A stretch of DNA of 64,000 bases from an uncultured Parabacteroides sp. (GTDB taxonomy: Bacteria > Bacteroidota > Bacteroidia > Bacteroidales > Tannerellaceae), in NCBI GenBank assembly GCA_937894065.1, contig CALCST010000027.1, positions 1-64,000 on the forward strand, in the 5' to 3' direction. Positions 7,670-16,140 of the stretch are shown here, in pieces (the stretch's first letter is position 1; the number at the start of each line of letters is the position of its first letter). The notes below the pieces were generated by a model. The model ran no database searches. It was not told the DNA's origin and saw only the letters and a program-made list of their open reading frames with translations. Both the position numbers and the translations under genes were made by a program.

Positions 7670-8602
7670 ATGAAACGTCGAGATTTCCTTAAATCAAGTG
7701 TTATTGCAGGCGCTGCCCTTTCCTTAAACTTTGAAGGTTTGCAGGCTGCTTTGACATCAAATAGTATCGCAGTAGAAAAAGCGCCTGATATGGTTGCCGT
7801 TATGGGTGGAGAACCGGAAGTTATGCTTGATAAGGCATTACAGGAATTGGGCGGAATTGGAAAGTTCGTTAAAAAAGGACAGAAAGTAGTTATCAAACCA
7901 AATATCGGTTGGGACAGAACCCCGGAGATGGCAGGAAATACAAATCCTAAACTTGTGAAGGCTTTGGTTAAGAAATGTCTTGATGCCGGCGCGGAAAAAG
8001 TTACTGTGTTTGACCATACTTGCGATAACTGGCAAAAGTGTTACGAAACCAGCGGTATAGAAAAGGCTGTGAAAGAAGCCGGTGGTATCATTATGCCCGG
8101 AAATGACGAAAAATATTACAAGGAAGTTTCTATTCCTGGCGGAGTTAAACTGAAAAGCGCAAAAATCCACGAAGCTCTTATCGAAGCTGATGTATGGATC
8201 AATGTTCCTGTGCTGAAGAATCATGGCGGAGCGAAACTTACTTGCGCGATGAAGAACTATATGGGTATCGTTTGGGACCGCCGTTTCTTCCATCAGAATG
8301 ATTTGCAGCAGTGTATTGCCGATATCTGCACATGGCAGAAAAAGCCGGTGCTGAACATTGTTGATGCTTACAGAATTATGCATCAGAACGGTCCGCAGGG
8401 AAAGAGCCTTGCCGACGTTGCTACTTTGAAATCTTTGATTGCTTCTCCTAATATTGTTGCTGTTGACACTGCTGCTTTGTCATTGTTCAATCAGGTGAAG
8501 AAACTTGATATGGCGGCTGTTGGTCATATCAAAAACGGAGAATCTCTGAAATTAGGAACAACAGACTTGAAGTCTCTGAACATTAAACGAATCAAGTTAT
8601 AA
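7670..8602 (+). CDS. DUF362-family protein with Tat signal peptide
   Basis: A 310-residue DUF362 protein. The N-terminus MKRRDFLKSSVIAGAALSL is a classical twin-arginine signal. The body shows VAVMGGEPEVMLDKALQELG, VVIKPNIGW and WINVPVLKNHGGAKLTCAMK, typical of DUF362. Family members often carry or neighbour 4Fe-4S ferredoxins and are presumed to be iron-sulfur or redox-linked, but no reaction is established. Here the ferredoxin part is separate, in the next gene, eight bases downstream. Tat export implies folding or cofactor insertion in the cytosol before secretion. It follows the hydrolase gene by 13 bases, consistent with one transcript. Confidence 0.88.
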   Translation: MKRRDFLKSSVIAGAALSLNFEGLQAALTSNSIAVEKAPDMVAVMGGEPEVMLDKALQELGGIGKFVKKGQKVVIKPNIGWDRTPEMAGNTNPKLVKALVKKCLDAGAEKVTVFDHTCDNWQKCYETSGIEKAVKEAGGIIMPGNDEKYYKEVSIPGGVKLKSAKIHEALIEADVWINVPVLKNHGGAKLTCAMKNYMGIVWDRRFFHQNDLQQCIADICTWQKKPVLNIVDAYRIMHQNGPQGKSLADVATLKSLIASPNIVAVDTAALSLFNQVKKLDMAAVGHIKNGESLKLGTTDLKSLNIKRIKL

Positions 8603-8609
8603 TCTGACA

Positions 8610-10193
8610 ATGAAGAAACTTAATATACTTAAAGGAGCGAGAATTGTTCTCGCTCTGGTTTTCTTCTTGCCTATAATATTGTTTTTCGTTGATTTTGCGG
8701 ACGTCCTTCCGGATAAGACACATACATTTCTGCATTTGCAGCTGATGCCGGCTTTACTGGGTGGCTTTGCCGGTGTGGTGATTGCTGAATTGCTGCTGAC
8801 ATTCGTGTTCGGACGTATATATTGTTCCGCTATTTGCCCTGCGGGTGTTTTGCAGGACATTATCAACCGTATATATTGTATCGGCAAGAAAAAGAAGAAT
8901 GGCTCTCACCGTTTTTCTTACAAGAAACCATATAATATTCTGAGATATTCACTTCTTGCTCTGACTGCGATAAGCGTATTGGCTGGAGTTCTGAATATCT
9001 ATCTTCTGCTGGATCCATACAGTAATTTCGGCAGAATTGTAACCAATATTTTCAGACCGATTATTATATGGGGAAACAATGGCATTGCCAGCATATTGAT
9101 GTCGATGGATAATTACAGCCTGTATCAGGCAAGTGTAACTACGGTTACGACGGCAGGTCTGATAAGTGGAGTTGTTGCTCTTGCTTTGTTTGTAGTTATG
9201 GTGGTTTTCCACGGACGACTGTTCTGTAATTCCATTTGTCCGGTCGGTGCTTTGTTGAGTATTTTGTCACGCTATTCGCTTTTCCGTATAACTATTGATA
9301 AAGAATCGTGCGTTCATTGTGGAAATTGTGAGCGAGTTTGCAAGGCAGAAGCTATAAACAGTAAAGATATGACTATTGACACATCAAGGTGTGTTGATTG
9401 TTTCAACTGCGTTTCTTCATGCGCGAAAGGAAGTTTGAAATACAAGCTGAAACCGGCTTTTGCCAAAGAAACTGCTCAGGATGCTCCGGGCGAAACACAG
9501 ACAAATAATTCTGCAAGCCGAAGCAGACGTTCTTTCATTGCTTCGACTGTAACTGTTGCTTCTACCCTTCCGATTGCTTCAGCTCTTGCCGAAAAAGTTG
9601 GCGGAAAAGGCGGTCATCATAAGAAGAGAAGAAAGAAATGGGGACCGATAACTCCTCCGGGCTCTCTTAATATAGAGCGCTTCAAGGATTTGTGTACGGG
9701 TTGCCATCTGTGCGTTACTCAGTGCCCAAGCCAAGTGCTCAGACCTGCGGGATTGGAATATGGATTTGACTATCTGCTGAAACCGCATGTTTCATACCTT
9801 GACAGTTACTGTAATTATGAATGTACGGTATGCTCTGATGTTTGCCCATCTCACGCAATAAAGCCTATTACAAAAGAAGAGAAGGCAACGACTCAGGTCG
9901 GTATTGCTCATTTCTTTATAAACAGATGTATTGTAAATACTGAGAATACGGATTGCGGAGCTTGTTCGGAACATTGCCCTACTCAAGCTGTTAAAATGGT
10001 GCCTTTCAAAGGCACGCTTACTATTCCGGAAGTGAATCCGGATTTGTGTATCGGCTGCGGCGGTTGCGAATCTATTTGTCCGGTAAGACCTATGCGAGCT
10101 ATTATTATCAAGGCTAATGCCGAGCATAAGAAAGTTGAGAAACCGAAAGTTGAGGAAATCAAGGAGGTTGAGGTTACGGACTTTGGGTTCTGA
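8610..10193 (+). CDS. Membrane-anchored polyferredoxin (NapH/NosR-like plus internal Tat-like motif)
   Basis: A 527-residue iron-sulfur membrane protein. The N-terminal half has about four or five membrane segments and NapH/NosR-type cysteine motifs (CSAICP near 72, CNSICP near 206), then a 4Fe-4S pair (CVHCGNCERVC, CVDCFNCVSSC). Around residues 304-325 there is SRRSFIASTVTVASTLPIAS, a Tat-signal-like segment in the middle of the chain. The C-terminal half has four more cysteine clusters (CTGCHLCVTQC, CTVCSDVC, CGACSEHC, CIGCGGCESIC). It could wire electrons from the cytosol across the membrane to an external polyferredoxin. It is last in the five-gene run and is followed by a strong terminator. 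The electron acceptor is unknown; DUF362 or the TldD pair are candidates by position. Confidence 0.88.
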   Translation: MKKLNILKGARIVLALVFFLPIILFFVDFADVLPDKTHTFLHLQLMPALLGGFAGVVIAELLLTFVFGRIYCSAICPAGVLQDIINRIYCIGKKKKNGSHRFSYKKPYNILRYSLLALTAISVLAGVLNIYLLLDPYSNFGRIVTNIFRPIIIWGNNGIASILMSMDNYSLYQASVTTVTTAGLISGVVALALFVVMVVFHGRLFCNSICPVGALLSILSRYSLFRITIDKESCVHCGNCERVCKAEAINSKDMTIDTSRCVDCFNCVSSCAKGSLKYKLKPAFAKETAQDAPGETQTNNSASRSRRSFIASTVTVASTLPIASALAEKVGGKGGHHKKRRKKWGPITPPGSLNIERFKDLCTGCHLCVTQCPSQVLRPAGLEYGFDYLLKPHVSYLDSYCNYECTVCSDVCPSHAIKPITKEEKATTQVGIAHFFINRCIVNTENTDCGACSEHCPTQAVKMVPFKGTLTIPEVNPDLCIGCGGCESICPVRPMRAIIIKANAEHKKVEKPKVEEIKEVEVTDFGF

Positions 10194-10222
10194 TGTGAAT
10201 AGTATATATCATCCACTATAAT

Positions 10223-10284
10223 ATGAGCTCTGAAGTGGCGACACCATTGGATATTAGTGTCGCTTCTTCAGAGCTCATTTTTTT
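10223..10284 (+). terminator. Rho-independent terminator of the TldD-ferredoxin run
   Basis: 10223-10244 pairs with 10257-10278 (22-base arms, two mismatches; ATGAGCTCTGAAG pairs CTTCAGAGCTCAT) and is followed by seven T. It ends the plus-strand cluster 30 bases after its last stop. Confidence 0.85.
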
Positions 10285-10309
10285 CAATCGCCACGATGGG
10301 CTAATATTG

Positions 10310-12763
10310 TTATATGAACAAATTCAAATTGGCTTCCTCTGCCCTTTCCAAATATGTGGCAACTCCGCCAATATTTACATTGTCCATCAATTCTTCCTTC
10401 TTGACACCCATAACATCCATACTCATTGAGCAGGCAATCATTTCGATGCCGTTTTCTACTGCCTGATTTATCATTGATTCAAGACTGTCAATTTTCTTGC
10501 GCTTCATAATTCCACGCATCATCTTGTCGCCAATGCCAAACATGCTCATTTTGGATAATGACAGGCTGCGGCTGTCTGATGGAAGCATCCAACCGAACAT
10601 CTTTCCGAAAATATCCTTTTCAACGGCAGGTTTCTGCTGTTTCTTGACAACATTCAAGCCCCAGAATGTAAAGAACATTGTTACTTTCTTGCCAGTTGCC
10701 GCTGCTCCGTTTGCAATAACAAATGATGCCAAGGCTTTGTCCAAATCATCGCTGAAAACGATAATTGTTTTATTGTCCTGCTGTGCAACCGGTGAGCACT
10801 GCGGATTATTGTTTTTGGCAGCTTTCTTTATGTTGGCACATATTACACCGTTTTTATTCTGCAATGAAAGCAATTCCGCACCAGTCATTTTGCACCACGA
10901 TGCAACGTCTTTTCCAAAGGCTGAGTCTGTCGCTTTTATTGTTAGCGTCTCACCTTCCTGCAGCAATCCGAAATTCTTTTTAAGCTGCATAATTGGTCCG
11001 GGACACATCAATCCGCATGCGTCAACTGAAACTACAGGATTTGAGGAGGAAGATATGCTTCCGTCGTCGTTCATACTTTCAGTCGGGCATTCACATGAGA
11101 TTTGAGGTTTCTTGACGGGCGAAGTTGCAGCACTCCATGTCTTGTAGCCACCGGATAGATTCTTCACATTCTTGTAGCCGTTCTGAGTGAGAATTCTATA
11201 AGCCAGATAACCACGCAGACCGACTGCACAAGTTACGACAATTTCCTTGTCCTTAGGAATTTCACTCAGATGCTCGCGGAGTTCGTCAACCGGAATATTT
11301 ATGAATCCAGGTATTGAGCCAAGCGAATATTCATCTTTTGTTCTTACATCAATCTTTATTGTTTCGTCCGTCAGATTGGCAATATCTCGCCAAGAAATAA
11401 TATTTACTCTTCCGTTAAGAATATTATCGGCAACGAAACCAGCCATATTTACAGGGTCTTTTGCTGAAGAATATGGAGGAGCGTATGCGTGTTCCAGCTC
11501 GGTCAAATCATAGATTGTTCCTTTTCTCTGAATTACTTGAGCCAGCATTTCTATTCTCTTGTCAACTCCGTCGAAACCTACGACCTGAGCGCCTAGAAGT
11601 CTGCCATTCTCCGGAGAAAACAGAATCTTTATGGAAAGACCGACTGCTCCAGGATAATATCCGGCATGCGAACTGCCATGAGTGTATGAAGATATGTAAG
11701 GGATCGATTCTCTCTTGAGCAACTTAGCGTTGGCTCCGGCAGCAGCTACTGTCAATGAGAATATCTTGGCAATTGATGTTCCGATGGAACCATCGTAAGT
11801 ATATTTGTTTCCATATACGATATTGTCTGCAACTATTCTGCCCTGCTTGTTTGCCGGTCCGGCAAGAGGAATCAGTGCTGGTGCGCCAGTCACAGCATTC
11901 TTTACTTCAGTGGCATCTCCAAGAGCATAGATATCTTCGGAAGAAGTCTGCATATATTCATTTACAGCAATTCCGCCCGTTTTGCCAATTTCCAATCCGG
12001 CTTCTTTTGCCAATTTGACTTCCGGTCTTACTCCTATACTTAAGATAACCAAATCGGCTTCTATTTCGTCTCCGCTTTTAAGACGTACGGCAACTTTGCC
12101 ATTGACATCAGTAAATCCGGTCACACCATTTTCCAAATGCAGGAAAACTCCATTTTCCGACAAATGATGGTGAACAATGGAAGCCATGGAATAGTCCAGC
12201 GGAGCCATTACCTGATTTCCCATCTCAACGACATGAACTTCTGTTCCAAGTTCTCTCAGATTCTCTGCCATCTCAAGACCGATGAATCCGCCGCCAACAA
12301 CTACAGCTCTGCTTATTTTTCTGCCTTCGACGAACTGTTTTATAGCATCCGTATCAGGAACATTTCTCAATGTCATGATATTCGGATGGTTGATGCCTTC
12401 GATGCCTGGACGTAAAGGTTCGGCTCCCGGAGACAGAACAAGTTTGTCATAATTCTCAGTATAAACTTCACCGTTACTCAGACGGCGGACTGTCACTGTG
12501 TGATTGTCTTTATCTACTGATATTACTTCCTGTTCTGTCCTTATATCGATTCTGAAGCGCTTCACGAAACCTTCAACTGTTTGGACAAATAATTTATTTC
12601 GTTCTTTGATAACGTCACCGATATAATATGGCAAACCGCAATTTGCATATGATACATATTTGCCACGTTCAAACATAATAATATCAGCTTTTTCGTCATT
12701 TCTGCGCAATCGCGCTGCAACTGTTGCTCCTCCGGCAACTCCTCCTACAACTATGTATTTCAT
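10310..12763 (-). CDS. CoA-disulfide reductase-like FAD oxidoreductase fused to rhodanese, TusA and DsrE-like domains
   Basis: An 817-residue four-domain protein. Residues 1-450 are a FAD/NAD(P)H pyridine-nucleotide disulfide oxidoreductase (GGVAGGATVAARLRR; single redox Cys42 in YANCGLPYYIGD as in CoA-disulfide reductases). About 455-550 is a rhodanese domain with catalytic Cys in VVTCAVGLRGY. About 580-650 is a TusA/SirA domain (DACGLMCPGP). The remainder is a DsrE/F-like domain (MFFTFWGLNVVKK). Together the domains can reduce persulfides/disulfides and relay sulfane sulfur. No signal peptide, so cytosolic. The gene is downstream of a MarR regulator on the same strand, with a shared operator-like sequence. 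Similar fusions are known in Bacteroidetes; the physiological substrate is not settled. Confidence 0.92.
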   Translation of the reverse strand: MKYIVVGGVAGGATVAARLRRNDEKADIIMFERGKYVSYANCGLPYYIGDVIKERNKLFVQTVEGFVKRFRIDIRTEQEVISVDKDNHTVTVRRLSNGEVYTENYDKLVLSPGAEPLRPGIEGINHPNIMTLRNVPDTDAIKQFVEGRKISRAVVVGGGFIGLEMAENLRELGTEVHVVEMGNQVMAPLDYSMASIVHHHLSENGVFLHLENGVTGFTDVNGKVAVRLKSGDEIEADLVILSIGVRPEVKLAKEAGLEIGKTGGIAVNEYMQTSSEDIYALGDATEVKNAVTGAPALIPLAGPANKQGRIVADNIVYGNKYTYDGSIGTSIAKIFSLTVAAAGANAKLLKRESIPYISSYTHGSSHAGYYPGAVGLSIKILFSPENGRLLGAQVVGFDGVDKRIEMLAQVIQRKGTIYDLTELEHAYAPPYSSAKDPVNMAGFVADNILNGRVNIISWRDIANLTDETIKIDVRTKDEYSLGSIPGFINIPVDELREHLSEIPKDKEIVVTCAVGLRGYLAYRILTQNGYKNVKNLSGGYKTWSAATSPVKKPQISCECPTESMNDDGSISSSSNPVVSVDACGLMCPGPIMQLKKNFGLLQEGETLTIKATDSAFGKDVASWCKMTGAELLSLQNKNGVICANIKKAAKNNNPQCSPVAQQDNKTIIVFSDDLDKALASFVIANGAAATGKKVTMFFTFWGLNVVKKQQKPAVEKDIFGKMFGWMLPSDSRSLSLSKMSMFGIGDKMMRGIMKRKKIDSLESMINQAVENGIEMIACSMSMDVMGVKKEELMDNVNIGGVATYLERAEEANLNLFI

Positions 12764-12799
12764 AGAATATAATTATATATTTATCATTAATAATATTTG

Positions 12800-12815
12800 C
12801 TAGTAGAAAATATTT
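12800..12815. promoter_or_regulatory. MarR operator candidate before the oxidoreductase gene
   Basis: CTAGTAGAAAATATTT lies 37 bases upstream of the oxidoreductase start and is identical to 13256-13271 upstream of the MarR gene. Sixteen identical bases in the two control regions of one regulator and its neighbour strongly suggest a shared binding site. Confidence 0.65.
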
Positions 12816-12821
12816 AACTAT

Positions 12822-12849
12822 TAAAAAAAGGCATCAGCCTTTTTTAATA
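12822..12849 (-). terminator. Hairpin overlapping the marR stop codon
   Basis: ATTAAAAAAAGGC pairs with GCCTTTTTTAAT around ATCA, with one bulged base. It spans the stop of the MarR gene and could partly terminate transcription before the oxidoreductase gene, which then needs its own promoter. Confidence 0.5.
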
Positions 12850-13199
12850 CAATCAGAAAGAGATTTGAATAGTTCTTCAAAGCCCAGTTCCTTGTTCTGC
12901 ATTTGGCGGATCTTTTCCCTTCCTTCATCAGTCAGGACAAAAAGCATCTGTCTCTTGTCAACAGGATTAAGAAGTCTTTGAATATAAGACTTATTCTCAA
13001 CTGACGTAATTACTTTTGAAACACGTGAATTTGACAAACCAATATATTCACATATTGCGCCCGCAGTTTTTGAGCCTCCTTCTTTCAGGCTGCAAAGCAC
13101 CATTGCTTCATTAATTGTTATATCATTTTCCTCAGAAAATGCTTTCTCAAATTGATATAATACTTTATAAATATCTTTTATAGAGCAAATCGGTTCCAT
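12834..13199 (-). CDS. MarR-family transcriptional regulator
   Basis: A 121-residue winged-helix regulator. The recognition-helix region KTAGAICEYIGLSNSRVSKVI and the wing LNPVDKRQMLFVLTDEGREKI are typical of MarR. ATG 13199 is preferred to GTG 13217, because a good -7 box at 13227-13220 would put the transcription start near 13213, inside the longer form. A cysteine in the recognition region (AICEYIG) could allow thiol sensing. It probably represses itself and the downstream sulfur oxidoreductase through the repeated CTAGTAGAAAATATTT sequence, matching other MarR regulators that respond to reactive sulfur or oxidants; the signal is inferred. Confidence 0.9.
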   Translation of the reverse strand: MEPICSIKDIYKVLYQFEKAFSEENDITINEAMVLCSLKEGGSKTAGAICEYIGLSNSRVSKVITSVENKSYIQRLLNPVDKRQMLFVLTDEGREKIRQMQNKELGFEELFKSLSDCIKKG

Positions 13200-13219
13200 C
13201 TTTATTTCATTTTTCACTG

Positions 13220-13271
13220 CAAATATACAATATTTTTATACATACAAAATAATTTCTAGTAGAAAATATTT
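13220..13271 (-). promoter_or_regulatory. marR promoter with operator candidate
   Basis: On the minus strand, TTTG (13248-13245), 17 bases and TATATTTG (13227-13220) form a promoter. Just upstream, TTTCTAGTAGAAA (13253-13265) is a perfect 6+1+6 inverted repeat within the 16-base sequence shared with 12800-12815. The rest of the 13200-13520 gap is AT-rich; it also holds a -7-like TAATTTTG at 13463-13470 for the next plus-strand gene. Confidence 0.65.
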
Positions 13272-13462
13272 CTATGTACGGCAAACTTGCTTTACTGCAA
13301 CATTATTTCCCCATTAAACATATTCATTAACCGACCCATTTATATTCCATAAATATTTAAAAAATAAACTATATTGATAAAACAGAACATTTTTAGAGCC
13401 AAAATACCCATTACATAAATATTATTTATAATATTGAATTTTCCCAGTACAAATAAAAAGTT

Positions 13463-13470
13463 TAATTTTG
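13463..13470 (+). promoter_or_regulatory. -7 box of the DUF5686 gene
   Basis: TAATTTTG followed by C matches the Bacteroides -7 consensus; no well-spaced -33 TTTG is visible. It implies a start near 13476 and supports ATG 13521 as the translation start. Confidence 0.45.
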
Positions 13471-13520
13471 CACTTCAATATTATTCCAAAAACGAAGAAA
13501 CGGAAAGAAGAACTATATTC

Positions 13521-16106
13521 ATGGTCAAATTTAAATTTTCCTACAATTATTGGCTGGTTGCCTTTTTACTACTTTTCACCAGCTCCATTGCATTTGGACA
13601 GAACACTACTTCTGCATCCGGTATTGTAAAAGACTCAATAACCGGAGAACCTTTGTCATACGTATCTATTCTTTTCAAGAATACTACTATTGGTGCAATG
13701 ACTGACGATAATGGTAATTTTTCACTGAAAAATACACAAGGAGCTCGTCAGCTTATAGTTTCATCATTGGGATACAATGAGAAAATAGTGAATTTGAAAC
13801 CTAATCAGGATAATAAAAACCTGGTGATTCTGATAGCACCAACAAGTTTCGAAATTGCTGAAGTTATTGTAAAACCGAAGAAGGAAAAATATAGCAGAAA
13901 AGATAACCCGGCTGTAGAGCTGATAAAGAAAGTTATCGAACATAAGGAAGATAACAGAATTGAATCAAAAGACGAATATCAGGTTGAACAATATGAGAAA
14001 CTCAGTCTTTCATTGGACAATTTCAGCCCGAACCTGGACAAAAATAAATTTACCAGAAAATTCAATTTCATAAAGAATTATCTTGACACATCTGAATTCA
14101 ACGGAAAGCCAATTCTTACATTGTCGGTCCGCGAAACTCTTTCTGACAAATATTACCGCAAAAAGCCTAAAGCTGAAAAGATTATTACCAAAGCTAAACG
14201 TCAGCAAGGTGTTGATAAGACTTTGGATGAAGGCGGAATAAGTTCAAACCTGGAAGAAATATTTCAAGGTATAAATATCTTTGACAACAATATTAATATC
14301 TTGCTTAACCGATTTGTAAGTCCTTTGTCTTCAACTTTGGCTACAACGTATTATAAGTATTATATTATGGATACTGTAGATGTTGCAGGTGACAAATGTG
14401 TTGACTTGGCATTCGTTCCTGTTAACAGTGAAAGTTATGGATTTACTGGTAGATTGTATATTATGCTTGACGGAAGTTATGCAATAAAGAAATTTACCTT
14501 GAACACTCCGGCTGATATTAACCTTAACTTTGTTGACAAACTGAGAATAGACCAGCAGTTCAAACAATTGGAAGACAGCACATGGGTTCTTGACAAGGAG
14601 AATACATATATTAATTTCTATATAATAAAAGGAACACAGGAATTCTATGCTCACCACTTGCGTAACTATGACAAATATAAATTCGAAGTGGCAAATCAGG
14701 ATTCTATTTTCGGATTACTTGGCCGTACACATATTGCGGATAATGCGACTGCATTGCCTGACAGTTTTTGGGTAAGTCATCGTCATATTCCGCTGAAAGA
14801 AAAAGAAAGTGCTTTGGATGAGTTGCTTGCACAGATGAGAAAAGTTCCGGTGTTCAATGTAATTATCAAAACAGCAGAAATTCTTATTTCCGGATATATT
14901 CCTACTGGAAAAGACAGAACTACAAGTAAATTTGACTTCGGTCCTATGAATACTACATTCAGTGCAAATGAACTTGAAGGTTTCAGAATGCGTGTCGGTG
15001 GTATGACAACTGCAAATCTTAACCCTTACTGGTTTGCCAGCGGATATGTGGCATATGGTGTAAATGACAGAAAGTTCAAATATAATGTGAAGCTGACAAA
15101 GAGTTTCAACAAAAAGGAATATCATGAAGGTGAAGTTCCTCGAAACAATTTGTCATTGATTCAGGAATATGATGTCTATACTCCTGGTCAGGACTTCCTT
15201 TTCACCAGCAAGGATAATATGTTCGTTGCAATTAAAGTCGGTACACCGGTAACTCGTATGCAGTATATCAGAAAGACGATGTTGCAATATGAAAAAGAAT
15301 GGCTTAATGGTTTAAGCATACTTGGTTGGGTGAGAAATGAAAATAATGAAGCTGCCGGAACATTAAGCTACGACAGAATTAATGAAGACAAAACACTCAC
15401 TCACATCAAGGACTTTACAACAACAGAAATTGGTGCAAGATTGAGATTTGCTCCTGGAGAAAGAGCATATAACGGCAGAGCGGGTAAAGAGTCTGTATTT
15501 AATCTGTCTCAAGATGCTCCTATATTCAAACTGTCGCATCAAGTTGGTGTTAACGGTGTTCTGGGTGGCGACTATTATTACAACCATACTGAATTCAGTG
15601 CTGAAAAGAGAATTTGGCTTTCTTCATTCGGACATATAGACGCAAAAGTGAAAGCGGGAAAAGTTTGGGATAAAGCTCCTTTCCCACTCCTGATTCTGCC
15701 TAACACCAACCAGTCTTTGACTATCCAGCCTGAAGCATTCAATATGATGAATGCGATGGAATTCGTTACGGATGAATATGTATCATGGTATTTGACATAT
15801 TATCTGAAAGGATGGATTCTGAACCGTATTCCGGTTATCAAATGGCTGAAGCTTCGCGAAGTTGTGTCGTTCAGCGGTGTGTATGGAAATTTGACTGATA
15901 AGAATAATCCAACAATCACTCCTGGCTTGTTCCAGCTTCCTGACGGAACGATGCCTATCGGAAATGTTCCGTATATGGAATGTAGCGTTGGTTTGGAAAA
16001 TATCTTCAAGATTTTACGAATTGATTATTATCGCCGACTTACTTATTTGGATAATCCAAACATAAAGAAAGGCGGCGTGAGAATTGCCCTTCGATTCTCA
16101 TTCTAA
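13521..16106 (+). CDS. DUF5686 protein with N-terminal carboxypeptidase-regulatory-like domain
   Basis: An 861-residue exported protein. Residues 1-31 are a signal peptide (ending SSIAFGQ). Residues about 35-115 form a CarboxypepD_reg-like beta-sandwich (GIVKDSITGEPLSYVSILFK, DDNGNFSLKN). The rest is DUF5686, ending in aromatic-rich strands and a terminal Phe (GGVRIALRFSF), as in outer-membrane beta-barrels. The domain pair is common in Bacteroidetes and resembles TonB-receptor-like barrels without a plug; the function is unknown. The start is ATG 13521 because upstream in-frame codons have no signal-peptide character and precede the -7 box. Downstream, NhaC and purT follow closely, but functional linkage is doubtful. 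Confidence 0.9.
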   Translation: MVKFKFSYNYWLVAFLLLFTSSIAFGQNTTSASGIVKDSITGEPLSYVSILFKNTTIGAMTDDNGNFSLKNTQGARQLIVSSLGYNEKIVNLKPNQDNKNLVILIAPTSFEIAEVIVKPKKEKYSRKDNPAVELIKKVIEHKEDNRIESKDEYQVEQYEKLSLSLDNFSPNLDKNKFTRKFNFIKNYLDTSEFNGKPILTLSVRETLSDKYYRKKPKAEKIITKAKRQQGVDKTLDEGGISSNLEEIFQGINIFDNNINILLNRFVSPLSSTLATTYYKYYIMDTVDVAGDKCVDLAFVPVNSESYGFTGRLYIMLDGSYAIKKFTLNTPADINLNFVDKLRIDQQFKQLEDSTWVLDKENTYINFYIIKGTQEFYAHHLRNYDKYKFEVANQDSIFGLLGRTHIADNATALPDSFWVSHRHIPLKEKESALDELLAQMRKVPVFNVIIKTAEILISGYIPTGKDRTTSKFDFGPMNTTFSANELEGFRMRVGGMTTANLNPYWFASGYVAYGVNDRKFKYNVKLTKSFNKKEYHEGEVPRNNLSLIQEYDVYTPGQDFLFTSKDNMFVAIKVGTPVTRMQYIRKTMLQYEKEWLNGLSILGWVRNENNEAAGTLSYDRINEDKTLTHIKDFTTTEIGARLRFAPGERAYNGRAGKESVFNLSQDAPIFKLSHQVGVNGVLGGDYYYNHTEFSAEKRIWLSSFGHIDAKVKAGKVWDKAPFPLLILPNTNQSLTIQPEAFNMMNAMEFVTDEYVSWYLTYYLKGWILNRIPVIKWLKLREVVSFSGVYGNLTDKNNPTITPGLFQLPDGTMPIGNVPYMECSVGLENIFKILRIDYYRRLTYLDNPNIKKGGVRIALRFSF

Positions 16107-16140
16107 AATCATGTTGATAAACTAAAAGTTAATAATAAGG

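Noticed and set aside
13199..13217. GTG start of the MarR gene at 13217
   Set aside because: The -7 box at 13227-13220 would place transcription start downstream of it.
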